Origin: an uncultured Lactococcus sp.
GTDB taxonomy: Bacteria; Bacillota; Bacilli; Lactobacillales; Streptococcaceae
Length of the DNA: 64,000 nucleotides
Assembly (NCBI RefSeq): GCF_934191625.1
Contig: NZ_CAKPUG010000002.1
Span: forward strand, 248,001 to 312,000
Direction: 5' to 3'
Position 1 is the first letter of the stretch. Every line of letters starts with the position of its first letter. The position numbers and the translations under genes are program-made. Below are positions 53,218-63,249 of this stretch, one piece after another. The notes below the pieces were generated by a model. The model was not told where the DNA came from. It was given only the letters and a program-made list of their open reading frames with translations, and made no database searches.

Positions 53218-53935
53218 CTACTTTATTTATAAATTTTACAGCACTTCTATTAATTTCTTTAAGGTCAATGCCTTGTTGGCGGGCTGCAAAGACACAGCCA
53301 CAATAGCATTGGCGGTAAATATCGTATTCTTTGCACATCTCTACGGAACGTTTCCAGCCGTTATTTTTCTTAAAGTCACTAGGCAGATATTGGACAGCAT
53401 AGATTTTTTGCATATCTAAGCCTATTTCATTTATCAGTTGGCCGTTCTTTTTGGGGCTGAGCGTTAGTGCCGAACCAAAATAATCATAACCCAGCTCTTG
53501 AGCTTTCTCTGCGACAATATCTAAACGCATTTGAAAACAAGCTGTGCAACGCAAACCACCTTCAGGTTCTTCTGCGAGTTGATGTAATTTCACCATTTGC
53601 ATAAATTTATTGGGTTCATAAGGTGCTGCAATAAATTGAACCTGATTGCCTGTTTTTTCATTAAAGTCTTGAACAAAAGTAGCCTGGACTTTCTCACGCC
53701 TTTCGTACTCGGCACGCGGATGAATATTCGAATTTGAAAAATAAATTGTCACATCAGCATTTTGACAAAGATATTCTAAGCTATAAGTTGAACAGGGTGC
53801 ACAACAGGAATGAAGCAGAATTTTGGGGCGAAGCCCTTCAGCTTCCCAGCTTTCGCGCATTTTTTGATAAACCCGATCATAATTTACCTTTTGATTAGGA
53901 TTCATCTTTTGCAGGATTTCAGTCGCATTTTTCAT
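53204..53935 (-). CDS. queH: Epoxyqueuosine reductase QueH
   Basis: 243 aa, the non-cobalamin enzyme for the last step of queuosine tRNA modification. Cys motifs LLHSCCAPCSTYSLE near 40, GGLRCTACFQMRLD near 122 and CQRYCYGCVF-like ROCYCGCVFAARQ near 208 bind the Fe-S cluster and iron. DUF208 length and order fit. Lone gene with its 5' end next to the toxin-antitoxin candidate. Confidence 0.92.
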   Translation of the reverse strand: MKNATEILQKMNPNQKVNYDRVYQKMRESWEAEGLRPKILLHSCCAPCSTYSLEYLCQNADVTIYFSNSNIHPRAEYERREKVQATFVQDFNEKTGNQVQFIAAPYEPNKFMQMVKLHQLAEEPEGGLRCTACFQMRLDIVAEKAQELGYDYFGSALTLSPKKNGQLINEIGLDMQKIYAVQYLPSDFKKNNGWKRSVEMCKEYDIYRQCYCGCVFAARQQGIDLKEINRSAVKFINKVGDKK

Positions 53936-54009
53936 GACTTTATTTTAGCATATTTTGAAGATGTCTTGCTTGTCATTTAACACCCACAAAACGTCGGTCT
54001 TTCAATTTT

Positions 54010-54090
54010 GTGCATTTTATATTATACTATGAATAGGAACTCTCAAAACTCCTACACCCCGCTCTTGGCAATGTCCAAGAGCTTTTTGTG
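54010..54090 (+). ncRNA. Candidate short RNA with strong terminator
   Basis: A TTTCAA - 17 bp - TATACT promoter-like pair (about 54000-54033) is followed 30 bp later by a strong terminator GCTCTTGG-CAATGT-CCAAGAGC-TTTTT (54061-54087). This would give an RNA of roughly 50 nt with no evident coding role, directly upstream of the toxin-like gene. Confidence 0.45.
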
Positions 54091-54113
54091 TTATGTTCAT
54101 GCTAGAACGCATT

Positions 54114-54142
54114 TTGAAAGAACAACTCATATGATATAAGAT
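54114..54142 (+). promoter_or_regulatory. Promoter of the toxin-like mRNA
   Basis: TTGAAA (54114-54119), 17-bp spacer, TAAGAT (54137-54142). It would start an mRNA about 50 nt before the TTG at 54200. Confidence 0.5.
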
Positions 54143-54199
54143 GATGCTTATGGTAATTTTATCGTGAGCTGGCCTCATAAAAACGAAAGGCGACAATTT

Positions 54200-54283
54200 T
54201 TGTCGATATATGAAACACTCTCATTGATGATTGCATTTGCGTTATTAATGATTACAGTGGTTAATAAAAACGATAAAAAATAA
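54200..54283 (+). CDS. Holin-like type I toxin peptide
   Basis: 27-codon frame starting with TTG, preceded by AAAGG at eight bases. Product begins SIYETLSLMIAFALL after the initiator and ends in the charged NKNDKK, i.e. one membrane helix plus a short polar tail. The YETLSLMIAF start is the pattern of the putative holin-like toxin (Hol-Tox/TxpA-like) family of Firmicutes. A convergent antisense RNA shares its terminator. The family link is by eye; no standard gene caller would take so short a TTG frame. Confidence 0.7.
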   Translation: MSIYETLSLMIAFALLMITVVNKNDKK

Positions 54284-54315
54284 CGTCCAACTTTAGCAGG
54301 GCAGACGTTATTTTA
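54279..54315. terminator. Bidirectional terminator shared by toxin and antisense RNA
   Basis: AAATAACGTC and GACGTTATTT around a 16-nt loop. Placed immediately after the toxin stop; typical of convergent type I toxin-antitoxin pairs. Confidence 0.75.
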
Positions 54316-54380
54316 ACATAAATCTTGCTACCGTTCTTAATACGGCTACAGGGGACTTGTTCGCGCAAGTCCTTTTATTT
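54280..54380 (-). ncRNA. Candidate antisense antitoxin RNA
   Basis: Minus-strand transcript of about 100 nt expected from the TATAAT at 54387-54392. It folds into GGACTTG-CGCGAA-CAAGTCC, CCGT/ACGG and the shared terminator hairpin, the architecture of RatA/RNAII-like antitoxins. It is complementary to the 3' end of the toxin mRNA. Confidence 0.6.
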
Positions 54381-54386
54381 ATACTT

Positions 54387-54415
54387 ATTATAATACCATG
54401 CTCTCCTAAGAGCAA
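54387..54415 (-). promoter_or_regulatory. Promoter of the antisense RNA
   Basis: TATAAT (54387-54392 on the minus strand), 17-bp spacer and TTGCTC (54410-54415). Confidence 0.55.
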
Positions 54416-54547
54416 GAGAAACGAAAAACTGATGAAGTTAGAACACCCCACAACACTTCTTCTTACCTTGTTTATCAGCAAAAAAATATCTTTTCCGATG
54501 AGAAGTTTATCCTCCCCCACACTGCAATCTATGGTATAATATCATTT

Positions 54548-55897
54548 ATGACTATGAAAACTTCATTCGCAACTTTAGCAGGAAAGAGTTCACGCTTGGT
54601 TTTAGAGAAAATCTTTAAGCGCGGAAGTACGCTGCCTGGTAAGATTGCTTTAAAATTTGATCCTGAAATTTTAGCTACATTAACAAAAGATTATGAAATC
54701 ATCGTTGTGACAGGGACTAATGGTAAAACCTTGACCACAGCGCTCACTGTCGGTATACTCGAAAAAGCTTTTGGAAAAGTTGTCACAAATACTTCTGGTG
54801 CTAATATGATTACCGGGATTACTGCTACTTTCTTGACAGCGCCTAAGGTTAAAAAAGGAAAAAAAGGCTTTGCTGTTCTGGAGATTGATGAAGCATCACT
54901 GCCAAAAATCACCGAATATATCAAGCCTTCACTTTTTGTTTTCACAAATATTTTCCGCGACCAAATGGACCGTTACGGCGAGATTTATACAACCTATGAC
55001 TTTATCGTCAAGGGAGCAGCTAATGCACCTGAAGCCACTGTTCTTCTCAATGGTGATAGCCCGCTCTTCCATTCACGGACTTTAGTAAATCCCGTCAAGT
55101 ATTATGGTTTTGACCATGAAAGTCACGCGCCTGAACGTGCGCATTATAATACTGAAGGGGTTGTTTGTCCGGAATGCCATCACATCTTAGATTATAAGCT
55201 CAATACTTATGCTAACCTTGGCGATTATATCTGCCAAAATTGTGGTTTCAAACGTCCTGAGCTGGATTACCGTGTTTCTGAACTCACAGAAATTACCAAT
55301 ACTTCTTCTCAGTTTGTCATTGATAATCATTCTTATAAAATCAACGTAGGTGGGCTCTACAATATCTACAACGCTCTTGCTGCTGTTTCTGTCGCTGAAT
55401 TTTACGGTGTACCTGCTGAAACTATCAAGGCAGGTTTCGAACAATCTAAAGCCGTATTTGGCCGTCAAGAAACCTTTAAGATTGGTGATAAATCCGCTAC
55501 TATTGTCCTGATTAAAAATCCTGTTGGAGCAAACCAGGCCCTGGAAATGATGAAACTTGCTGATTATCCATTTACCTTGGTTAGCTTGCTCAATGCCAAC
55601 TATGCTGACGGTATTGACACAAGCTGGATTTGGGATGCTAACTTTGAGCTAGTCCATGACATGGATATTGACCAAATCTTTGTTGGTGGTGTGCGTCATA
55701 GTGAAATGGCACGTCGTTATCGTGTGTCTGGATTTGACGAAAGCAAAATTCATGAACTTGAGTCGCTACCACAAATCCTTGATGCCCTCAAAAATGAAGC
55801 AGATCAGCACATCTATATCCTAGCAACTTACACTGCAATGTTAGAAATGCGTGAGTTGCTTGCACAAAACAAGATGATTGGAAAGGAGATGCACTAA
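54548..55897 (+). CDS. murT: Lipid II isoglutaminyl synthase, MurT subunit
   Basis: 449 aa Mur-ligase-like subunit that, with GatD, amidates D-Glu of lipid II to D-isoglutamine. ATP motif [14 protein letters not shown] near 55, [10 protein letters not shown] near 114, a four-Cys zinc ribbon (CPEC near 206 and CQNC near 225) special to MurT, and a C-terminal DUF1727 domain. Its stop overlaps the gatD start by one base. Confidence 0.95.
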   Translation: MTMKTSFATLAGKSSRLVLEKIFKRGSTLPGKIALKFDPEILATLTKDYEIIVVTGTNGKTLTTALTVGILEKAFGKVVTNTSGANMITGITATFLTAPKVKKGKKGFAVLEIDEASLPKITEYIKPSLFVFTNIFRDQMDRYGEIYTTYDFIVKGAANAPEATVLLNGDSPLFHSRTLVNPVKYYGFDHESHAPERAHYNTEGVVCPECHHILDYKLNTYANLGDYICQNCGFKRPELDYRVSELTEITNTSSQFVIDNHSYKINVGGLYNIYNALAAVSVAEFYGVPAETIKAGFEQSKAVFGRQETFKIGDKSATIVLIKNPVGANQALEMMKLADYPFTLVSLLNANYADGIDTSWIWDANFELVHDMDIDQIFVGGVRHSEMARRYRVSGFDESKIHELESLPQILDALKNEADQHIYILATYTAMLEMRELLAQNKMIGKEMH

Positions 55898-56688
55898 TGG
55901 TTTATACTTCTTTAACATCAAATTTAGAAAATCCCAAATACAACCTTCATGTTGCCCATCTTTACGGGGATTTGATGAACACCTATGGTGATAACGGCAA
56001 TATACTCATGCTTAAATATGTTGGTGAAAAATTAGGCGCTGAAATGACTTTTGATATCGTTTCCCTTGAAGATAGTTTTGATCAAGATTTTTATGACCTG
56101 GTCTTCTGGGGCGGTGGTCAAGATTATGAACAGGAAATCATTGCGGACAGCTTCAAAAATATCACAGCACCACTCAAATCCTATATTGAGGCTGAAAAGC
56201 CGATGCTTGCCATCTGTGGCGGCTATCAAATGTTAGGTCAGTACTATATCAATGCTGCTGGCAACAAGATTGACTGTACCGGTATCTTGCCGCACTACAC
56301 CAAAAACCTTGGCAATGACCGTTTCATTGGCGATATTCAAATTCATAACGAAGAGTTTGGTGAAACTTATTATGGTTTTGAAAATCACTCGGGTATTACC
56401 TATCTTGGTGAAGGCGAAAAAGCTTTAGGTAAAGTGGTTTATGGTGGCGGGAACAATCCCGACGATGACACCGAAGGGCTCCACTATAAAAATACTTTTG
56501 GCACTTACTTCCACGGTCCCATCCTTTCGCGCAATGCACGCTTGGCCTATCGCCTCGTCACAACTGCCTTATATCAAAAATACGGGCAAGACTTGGAACT
56601 GCCAGCCTTCGAGGAAATTCTTGCCCATGAAGAAAAGGGACAACAAATTATGGATGCCAAACGTAAAGTTGAAAATTACGAACATTAA
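55897..56688 (+). CDS. gatD: Lipid II isoglutaminyl synthase, GatD glutaminase subunit
   Basis: 263 aa class I glutamine amidotransferase-like subunit that supplies ammonia to MurT. Nucleophile elbow [14 protein letters not shown] near 106 with Cys, and the His in [14 protein letters not shown] near 205. Core wall gene pair in Gram-positive cocci; reduces lysozyme sensitivity in other species. Confidence 0.95.
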   Translation: MVYTSLTSNLENPKYNLHVAHLYGDLMNTYGDNGNILMLKYVGEKLGAEMTFDIVSLEDSFDQDFYDLVFWGGGQDYEQEIIADSFKNITAPLKSYIEAEKPMLAICGGYQMLGQYYINAAGNKIDCTGILPHYTKNLGNDRFIGDIQIHNEEFGETYYGFENHSGITYLGEGEKALGKVVYGGGNNPDDDTEGLHYKNTFGTYFHGPILSRNARLAYRLVTTALYQKYGQDLELPAFEEILAHEEKGQQIMDAKRKVENYEH

Positions 56689-56690
56689 AC

Positions 56691-56721
56691 TAAAAACTGT
56701 AGAATAAATCTACAGTTTTTT
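56691..56721. terminator. Bidirectional terminator after gatD
   Basis: AAAAACTGTAGA-ATAAA-TCTACAGTTTTT hairpin with T-run; serves gatD and the convergent ABC permease gene. Confidence 0.88.
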
Positions 56722-59378
56722 TAATCTACAGACTTTAGTGCTCCAAGCATATCGACATTTTTGAGTTTCAAATGGACGACAATACTTAAGCCTAAAGTTG
56801 TGGCAAGGGTAATGAGTGTTGAGAGCAACAAGTTACTCCATAACAGGTTAGGATTAAACATAATCATGTCGGTCGGTAACATGGTGATAATCACATGATG
56901 GAAGTAAGCCCCTAAGCCAAAGCCAGCTAATATTCCCATGAAGCTTAGTAAAATCGTCTCACGATAAATGTAAAGTGTCACTTCACGATCATAGAAGCCC
57001 AATACTTTAATCGTAGACAATTCTCGAATTCGCTCAGAAACATTGATATTGGTTAGATTGTAAATGACAACGATAGCCAAGAGAATGGCACATCCGATGA
57101 GTACAAACATGACACTGTTGATACCGTGTAGAAAGGCATCAATTGTATTTTGTAAATCACTATTTTGCGATACGGTGAGCGCCCCAGTATTTCGCATAAA
57201 GTCAGCCGAAGTTACTTGACTTTTAGCCTTTGACGTATCTCGAAGTTTCAAGAGATGTGCATTTGTTTTTATCGGTATATCAAACAGTGCTTTGTACTCA
57301 TTTTGGGTCATAAAGATATAGTGTCCCATATACATCTCGGTAATGCCCGCCACTTTTACTTTTACTATTTTATCTTGAGCAGTTTTTAGCGAAATAGTCT
57401 GTCCAACTTTAGCTCCAAGCAGTTCCGCCAGCTTTTCACTTACTATTGCTCCTTCTTTTGGTAATGTCAGCTTCTCTTTGCTTATACGGTTGCGCAGTGT
57501 AACAAACTGCTTAAAATTCTCTTCTTGCTCCGGAACCATTAAACTAATATCCTGACGATTATCGTTAATCGTTTGATGTAGTTGTTCAAAGTGAACTGGA
57601 GCGTAAGACTTAATATTGTCTGACTGTAAAAACTGGTCAAGTTCATCTTGCTCCTGTTTATTCAAGTTATCTTGAGAAACTGCGAGTATATTATAGTGCA
57701 AAATTTCGCCAAATTGTCGTTGACTAAGCCCTGAGATAGAATCACGGATACCAAAGCCCATAACAAGAAGTGCTGTACATCCCGCAACCCCAACAATAGT
57801 CATCAACATCCGCTGTTTATAACGGAAAAGATTACGTGCTGTCACTTTATAAGTAAAGCTCATACGCTTCCAAATAGGCTTGATTCTCTCTAAGAAAATA
57901 CGTGAACCTGCTTTAGGTGGTTTGGCTAAGAAAAGTGCTGCTGGCGCACCACGCAATTCAGACTGAGCAACTAAATAAGCTGGCAAAACGGTACATGCCA
58001 ACGCAATGATAAAAGATACAATCGTCCACTGCGGTGAAAAGGTCAAAATCAAACCTGAAAATGTAGAGGAAGCTGAATAAGCATTAAACACAACATAAGG
58101 AAGCACCACATGTCCCAAGATAACACCTACAGCTGCACCAGCACAAGCTGAAACAGCGCCATAAACAATAAATTTCTTCCGAATTTGAACATTGGTGTAA
58201 CCCAAGGCTTTAAGTAAGCCCATGTTGCTACGCTCTTCTTCCACAAAACGTGTCATCGTAGTTAGACTGACGAGAACGGCAATCGCAAAGAGCACGACGG
58301 GGAAAATATTTGAAAGAGCATCAATGCGTGTAGAGTTGTCAACAAAAGTTTGATAGCCGGGATTTCCTTCTTTTCGGTTATTTACCGTATACACGGGAGC
58401 TTCCAGTGCTGACAGTTGTTCTTGCTGTTCTTGCAGTTGAGCTTTACTTTCTACAAGTTTTGCTTTACCTGTATTCAAACTTTCCTGCAGGGCTTGGAGT
58501 TGAGGATTTTCGCCAGCTAGAGCTCTTTGTTGATTGAGCGCATTCTGCGTTTCTTGCAGTTTTACTTCCTCTGCTTTCAGTTTATCTTGAGCTTGTTTTA
58601 ACTGGGCTAGCGGCTCTTTTTTTATCTCCTCTAAACGTTTATCAGGCTGTTCTTCCAATAACTTCTTAAGCTTCTGTTGATAATAGTCAGAGCGTTCCAT
58701 AAATTGCTGATCATACGGACTGAGACCTTGCATGGAGTTGAAGGTCAGACGTGCAATCATATACACATCTGACTGAAAAGCCTCAGGAGGAACAACAGCA
58801 TAGCCATTGAGCTGTCCCGTTCCAATATTGGTTGGTCCATACAAGCTTTTATCAACAAATTCACTTGATTTGACAAAACCGACCAGCTTAAACTCATGGT
58901 TTTTTAAAAGATATGATCCTTCATTTTTTTCTTCGGTTACGCGGATTGTATCACCAAGCTTATACTTGTCTTGGTAGAGAAAATCAAGGGCAATTTCATT
59001 ACTTTTTTGGGGCATTCTTCCCCCCATGAGCTCATAAGTCGAAAGGTTTTCCGCTTGCGAGAAGACCCGTAAGGCAGTTTTCTTATCGGGCAGTAAAACA
59101 TCACGAAAATAGCCAAAATCAACCGTTTTGAGTCCATCTGCCTGACGAATAAGTTCCTGATCAGATGTATTTAAACCCATCGTTGAAGTAATACTCAAAT
59201 CTGCCAAGTGATGACGCGCATAGAATTCCTCGGCTGTTGCCCTCATATTTGGTCCAGATAGTTTTAAACCAACAAAGGCAAACACACCTAAAACCATGAG
59301 TGAAAAGATAGATATGAAGCGTCCAAATGATCCGGTAATTGATCGCCTTATATTTTTATTGAGGGTTTTTGTTTTCAT
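56721..59378 (-). CDS. ABC transporter permease, large FtsX-type with coiled coil
   Basis: About 885 aa from the ATG at 59378 (MKTKTLNKNIRRSITGSFGRF), which directly follows the ATPase stop; a frame to 59492 lies within that gene and is rejected. One N-terminal membrane helix, extracellular MacB-like domain, a long Gln/Leu/Glu coiled coil (about 260-325), two FtsX blocks of three or four helices (about 355-500 and 770-880). Ten-segment permeases of this kind export peptides or lipids and in streptococci take part in envelope stress or adhesion. Substrate unknown. Confidence 0.88.
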   Translation of the reverse strand: MKTKTLNKNIRRSITGSFGRFISIFSLMVLGVFAFVGLKLSGPNMRATAEEFYARHHLADLSITSTMGLNTSDQELIRQADGLKTVDFGYFRDVLLPDKKTALRVFSQAENLSTYELMGGRMPQKSNEIALDFLYQDKYKLGDTIRVTEEKNEGSYLLKNHEFKLVGFVKSSEFVDKSLYGPTNIGTGQLNGYAVVPPEAFQSDVYMIARLTFNSMQGLSPYDQQFMERSDYYQQKLKKLLEEQPDKRLEEIKKEPLAQLKQAQDKLKAEEVKLQETQNALNQQRALAGENPQLQALQESLNTGKAKLVESKAQLQEQQEQLSALEAPVYTVNNRKEGNPGYQTFVDNSTRIDALSNIFPVVLFAIAVLVSLTTMTRFVEEERSNMGLLKALGYTNVQIRKKFIVYGAVSACAGAAVGVILGHVVLPYVVFNAYSASSTFSGLILTFSPQWTIVSFIIALACTVLPAYLVAQSELRGAPAALFLAKPPKAGSRIFLERIKPIWKRMSFTYKVTARNLFRYKQRMLMTIVGVAGCTALLVMGFGIRDSISGLSQRQFGEILHYNILAVSQDNLNKQEQDELDQFLQSDNIKSYAPVHFEQLHQTINDNRQDISLMVPEQEENFKQFVTLRNRISKEKLTLPKEGAIVSEKLAELLGAKVGQTISLKTAQDKIVKVKVAGITEMYMGHYIFMTQNEYKALFDIPIKTNAHLLKLRDTSKAKSQVTSADFMRNTGALTVSQNSDLQNTIDAFLHGINSVMFVLIGCAILLAIVVIYNLTNINVSERIRELSTIKVLGFYDREVTLYIYRETILLSFMGILAGFGLGAYFHHVIITMLPTDMIMFNPNLLWSNLLLSTLITLATTLGLSIVVHLKLKNVDMLGALKSVD

Positions 59379-59382
59379 AGGA

Positions 59383-60084
59383 TCACCACTCAATCGTTTC
59401 GATATCTTCCGGACTGTCATTAACCGTAATCTCCTTGACCCGGCCATCATGGACATGAATGATGCGATCCGCGATTTGACTAATGGCAGCATTATGGGTC
59501 ACAATAATCACTGTTGCACCCTGAACACGCGACATGTCTTGCAGTATTTTCAGCACGTGCTTACCTGTTTGATAGTCTAATGCTCCTGTTGGTTCATCGC
59601 AGAGAAGGATTTTGGGATTTTTAGCGATAGCACGCGCAATAGCTACACGTTGTTGTTCTCCACCAGATAGTTGTGAGGGAAAATTATCCAAGCGATGACC
59701 CAAGCCGACATTTTGAAGAACTTCTACAGGGTCAAGCGCGTTTTCGACAATCTCTGAAGCAAGTTCAACATTTTCCTTCGTCGTTAAATTATTAATCAAG
59801 TTATAAAATTGAAAAACAAAACCAACATCACGTCTGCGATAAGTAATCAACTCTTTAGCAGATAATTCAGCAATATTTATATTATCAATAATAACTTGCC
59901 CTTCATCACTAGAATCCATACCGCCTAATATATTCAAGATTGTAGACTTACCTGCACCTGACGTTCCTAGGATAACAGCAAGTTCTCCTTTCTCAATCGC
60001 AAAGTTCACGTGATCATTCGCATAGATTTTTTCTCCACCAGATTGATAGATCTTTGATTCATCTTTTATCTCAATATAGGACAT
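59383..60084 (-). CDS. ABC transporter ATP-binding protein
   Basis: 233-aa ATPase: Walker [10 protein letters not shown] near 40, Q-loop FQFYNLI near 91, signature [19 protein letters not shown] near 139, Walker [13 protein letters not shown] near 163. MacB/LolD class and encoded upstream of its large permease. AGGAGG at 60090 precedes the ATG. Confidence 0.92.
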   Translation of the reverse strand: MSYIEIKDESKIYQSGGEKIYANDHVNFAIEKGELAVILGTSGAGKSTILNILGGMDSSDEGQVIIDNINIAELSAKELITYRRRDVGFVFQFYNLINNLTTKENVELASEIVENALDPVEVLQNVGLGHRLDNFPSQLSGGEQQRVAIARAIAKNPKILLCDEPTGALDYQTGKHVLKILQDMSRVQGATVIIVTHNAAISQIADRIIHVHDGRVKEITVNDSPEDIETIEW

Positions 60085-60156
60085 AACATTCCTCCTGTAA
60101 GCGTTTGTATTACTTTATTATACCATACTCTCAACCTTCATTTTATTGATTTATGT

Positions 60157-60192
60157 ATAAAAAAACGCCAGCCTAAGCGCTCACGTCTTCTT
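60157..60192 (-). terminator. Terminator of the pncB-GNAT-nadE group
   Basis: Minus-strand ACGTGAGC and GCTGGCGT (one mismatch, one G-U) followed by TTTTTT. Confidence 0.7.
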
Positions 60193-60198
60193 GTTTTA

Positions 60199-61029
60199 CT
60201 ATTTCCAAAAATCATCAAAAATGGTAATAGGTAAGTGACGTTTGTGTTCCGTTTTCAGATACCAATTTTCGATTTTTTCTTGTGCTTCAGGGCTAACTGA
60301 GCGACCTTCTGTATAGTTGTCGATATCCTCGTAGGTTACACCCAAAGCAACTTCATCTGCTAAGCCTGGCTTACCATCTTCCAAGTCTGCTGTCGGGATT
60401 TTCTCATAAAGAGAAGGTTCTGCTCCCAAAGCGGCGAGCAACATTTTACCTTGACGTTTATTGAGGCGGAAAAGAGGTAAGAGGTCAGCACCTCCGTCAC
60501 CAAATTTCGTATAAAAACCTGTGATATTTTCCGCTGCATGGTCGGTCCCTAAAACAGCACCTTGCATCGCACCAGCAATCCCATATTGGCTAATCATACG
60601 TTGACGGGCTTTGATATTTCCTTTGTTAAAGTCAGAAATCTCCACACCAGTTGCTTCTAAAGCCGCAACTTGAGCGTCAACAGCTTCTTTAATATTCACA
60701 ACTAAACTTTTATCTGGTTTAATAAAGTCTAGTGCTCTTTGCGCATCATCTTCATCTGCTTGAGTCCCATAAGGCAGACGAATAGCAACAAATGTATAAG
60801 CTTCATTACCCGTTTCTGCACGCATTTCTTCCATGGCAATCTGTGCCAAACGGCCAGCCAAGGTTGAATCTTGCCCTCCAGAAATTCCTAAAACATAAGT
60901 TTTAATAAACGGATATTTTTTTAAGTAATCTTTGAGGAAGTCCACTGATTTACGGATTTCTTCTTGTGCATCAATTGTTGGTTTAACACCTAGTTCTTTG
61001 ATAATTTTTTCTTGTAAAGACATATTCAC
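60199..61029 (-). CDS. nadE: Ammonia-dependent NAD+ synthetase
   Basis: 276 aa, converts deamido-NAD to NAD using ammonia and ATP. ATP-pyrophosphatase loop [13 protein letters not shown] near 47, [32 protein letters not shown] near 143 and [20 protein letters not shown] near 208. The NH3-only type without a glutaminase domain. Overlaps the GNAT gene stop by four bases, so it is coupled with pncB for nicotinate salvage. Confidence 0.95.
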   Translation of the reverse strand: MNMSLQEKIIKELGVKPTIDAQEEIRKSVDFLKDYLKKYPFIKTYVLGISGGQDSTLAGRLAQIAMEEMRAETGNEAYTFVAIRLPYGTQADEDDAQRALDFIKPDKSLVVNIKEAVDAQVAALEATGVEISDFNKGNIKARQRMISQYGIAGAMQGAVLGTDHAAENITGFYTKFGDGGADLLPLFRLNKRQGKMLLAALGAEPSLYEKIPTADLEDGKPGLADEVALGVTYEDIDNYTEGRSVSPEAQEKIENWYLKTEHKRHLPITIFDDFWK

Positions 61030-61514
61030 TCCAAAATTTTAGCCATATAAAATTCATCAACCCATTCATTATTGATTTTAAGAGATTGGCTACGTACTCC
61101 TTCAATCACAAAACCATTTGTTTTATAACATGAAATAGCTGCACTGTTATTCATCGCCACTGTAAGTTCTAAACGTGAAACTTCTTCTTTACGTGCCCAT
61201 TCTTCTAAAGCTGTAAAGAGCCGGCTCGCAATGCCTTGACGTCGATAATCCTTAAGCACAGCAATGACAATTTTAGCACAATGTCTATTGCGACGGTAAG
61301 TGCCACGGTAGGCAGCTAAGAAGGCAACTAATTCACCTTGATCATTATCGGCGCCCATCAAGAAGTCCGTTGAGGCAATCTGGTTGGCTAATTCATGAAG
61401 TTTAGTTTTATGTTCGTCAGCTTCCACCAGCATAAAATTATTTTCTTGAAAAATTTCCATTTGGAGCTGACCAAATGCTTCAGCATGTCCTAATTCAATA
61501 TTTTTTATTCTCAT
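61026..61514 (-). CDS. GNAT family N-acetyltransferase
   Basis: 162 aa with acetyl-CoA motif [17 protein letters not shown] near 91 and a C-terminal [20 protein letters not shown]. Substrate unknown; its RimI-like pattern fits many small-molecule or protein acetylases. Sits between pncB and nadE with very short gaps (4 bp each), so it is in the same transcript, but a link to NAD metabolism is only positional. Confidence 0.82.
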   Translation of the reverse strand: MRIKNIELGHAEAFGQLQMEIFQENNFMLVEADEHKTKLHELANQIASTDFLMGADNDQGELVAFLAAYRGTYRRNRHCAKIVIAVLKDYRRQGIASRLFTALEEWARKEEVSRLELTVAMNNSAAISCYKTNGFVIEGVRSQSLKINNEWVDEFYMAKILE

Positions 61515-61518
61515 AGTA

Positions 61519-62982
61519 TCAATCCAATTTCATTCCAGAAACCTTGGTGCGCACTTGACTGATCAAACGCATCTTATGGTTCCATAATTCTTGTGATAAG
61601 TCAACGGGATAAGGTTGGGGATTGAGGTTGCGCTTATATTCATCCCAAAGTTCAGTCAAGTTGGCTTCAGCAAAAGTTTTGATTTCTTCTAAGGTAGGCA
61701 AAGGGTAAACTTGCTGGCCTTTGACAAAAATTTCTTTAAGTAAGGGTTTAGCAGTAAAGTCACGTACATTTTTATTTATAAAGGTATGCACGGGATGAAA
61801 CATGTAGATTTCTTCACTCTGGTCTGGTCTTTCACCGTCAAAAGTAATATAATCTCCTTCAGATTTACCGTCACTTTCTCTTGTAATGCGCCAAATTTGT
61901 TTTTTGCCAGGCGTAGAAACTTTCTCTGCATTGCTCGACAATTTGATGGTGTCTTGCATTTCCCCCTGATCGTCTTCCATAGAAACAAGTTTGTAGACAG
62001 CACCAAGCGCCGGTTGGTCATAGGCCGTGATAAGCTTGGTACCTACACCCCAAACATCAATCTTCGCTCGCTGCATTTTCAAGTTCAAAATTGTTGACTC
62101 GTCCAAGTCATTTGAAGCATAGATTTTGGCATCAGTAAAGCCAGCTTCGTCCAGTTGCTTACGTACTTTTTTCGAGATATAGGCCATATCTCCAGAGTCA
62201 ATGCGGACACCTTGGAAATTAATTTTGTCACCAAATTCACGTGCCACACGAATAGCTGCCGGAACACCAATGTTCAAAGTATCATATGTATCCACAAGGA
62301 AAACACAATCTTTATGTGTCTGTGCATAAGCTTTAAAAGCTTCATAATCGTTGCCATAGCTCTGAACTAAAGCATGGGCATGTGTTCCGCTTGGTTTAAT
62401 GCCAAAAATCTTAGCCGCACGCACATTGCTTGTGGCATCTGCACCACCAATATAGGCCGCACGCGTCCCCCAAATAGCAGCATCCATTTCTTGGGCGCGG
62501 CGCGTACCAAACTCAAGTAAAGGATCATCACCGATCACAGACTTGATGCGTGAAGCCTTAGTTGCAATCAGTGTTTGAAAATTAATGATATTGAGGACAG
62601 CCGTTTCGATAAGCTGGCATTCAGCTAACGGACCTTCTATCTGCACCAAAGGTTCGTTGGCGAATACGAGCTCTCCTTCTTGGACAGAACGGACTGTACC
62701 TGTAAAGCGAAGCTTTGTCAGATATTCCAAAAAATCCTCAGGATAATCTAGATCTCGAAGGTAAGAAATATCTGTTTCAGTAAACTTTAGATTGTTCAAG
62801 TAGTTAACCATGCGTTCCAGACCTGCAAAAATAGCATAGCCGTTTTCAAAAGGCATTGAACGGAAAAAGACTTCAAAAACAGAATTGCGATTATGACGTC
62901 CAAGCTCCCAATAGGTCTGCATCATATTTATTTGGTAAAGATCTGTATGTAAAGTTAAACTATCGTCTGGATATAGTGACAT
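61519..62982 (-). CDS. pncB: Nicotinate phosphoribosyltransferase
   Basis: 487 aa from the ATG at 62982, preceded by AAAGGAG; a longer frame to 63006 has no site. Catalyses nicotinate plus PRPP to nicotinate mononucleotide. Motifs: LHTDLYQINMMQTYWELGRH near 11, EFGTRRAQEMDAA near 165, GGADATSNVRAAKIFGIKPSGTHAHALVQS near 185, RIDSGDMAYISKK near 265. First step of the Preiss-Handler route completed by nadD and nadE nearby. Confidence 0.94.
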   Translation of the reverse strand: MSLYPDDSLTLHTDLYQINMMQTYWELGRHNRNSVFEVFFRSMPFENGYAIFAGLERMVNYLNNLKFTETDISYLRDLDYPEDFLEYLTKLRFTGTVRSVQEGELVFANEPLVQIEGPLAECQLIETAVLNIINFQTLIATKASRIKSVIGDDPLLEFGTRRAQEMDAAIWGTRAAYIGGADATSNVRAAKIFGIKPSGTHAHALVQSYGNDYEAFKAYAQTHKDCVFLVDTYDTLNIGVPAAIRVAREFGDKINFQGVRIDSGDMAYISKKVRKQLDEAGFTDAKIYASNDLDESTILNLKMQRAKIDVWGVGTKLITAYDQPALGAVYKLVSMEDDQGEMQDTIKLSSNAEKVSTPGKKQIWRITRESDGKSEGDYITFDGERPDQSEEIYMFHPVHTFINKNVRDFTAKPLLKEIFVKGQQVYPLPTLEEIKTFAEANLTELWDEYKRNLNPQPYPVDLSQELWNHKMRLISQVRTKVSGMKLD

Positions 62983-63249
62983 GGTGACTCCTTTTATGAG
63001 TGACAAATTATATTCTAACTCTATTTTAACAAAATTTGACGGTAAATTGTATTGTCATCACCTTTACTTACAAATATTCAGGGACATCTCTATCTTCATG
63101 TTGAAATTATCTCAATGCTTCTTAAATTCTTCATGAGTTTAAACGCAATAAATTATTATTTTCTTATTTGAAAATACTCATGTGACTGATGAAAGTGGGC
63201 TTTTCTGGTATAATATGAAAAGAATTAAAAAGGAGCTATATATCCACTA

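Noticed and set aside
54200..54283. Toxin-like peptide as a phage holin
   Set aside because: No endolysin, phage structural or integrase genes are nearby, and the antisense RNA and shared terminator point to a type I toxin-antitoxin pair.
54308..54520. 70-codon minus-strand frame overlapping the antisense RNA
   Set aside because: It crosses the antitoxin promoter and hairpins and has no binding site; the region is better explained as non-coding RNA.
59379..59492. N-terminal extension of the large ABC permease
   Set aside because: It lies inside the ATPase gene; the ATG at 59378 directly after the ATPase stop begins the usual membrane-anchor sequence.
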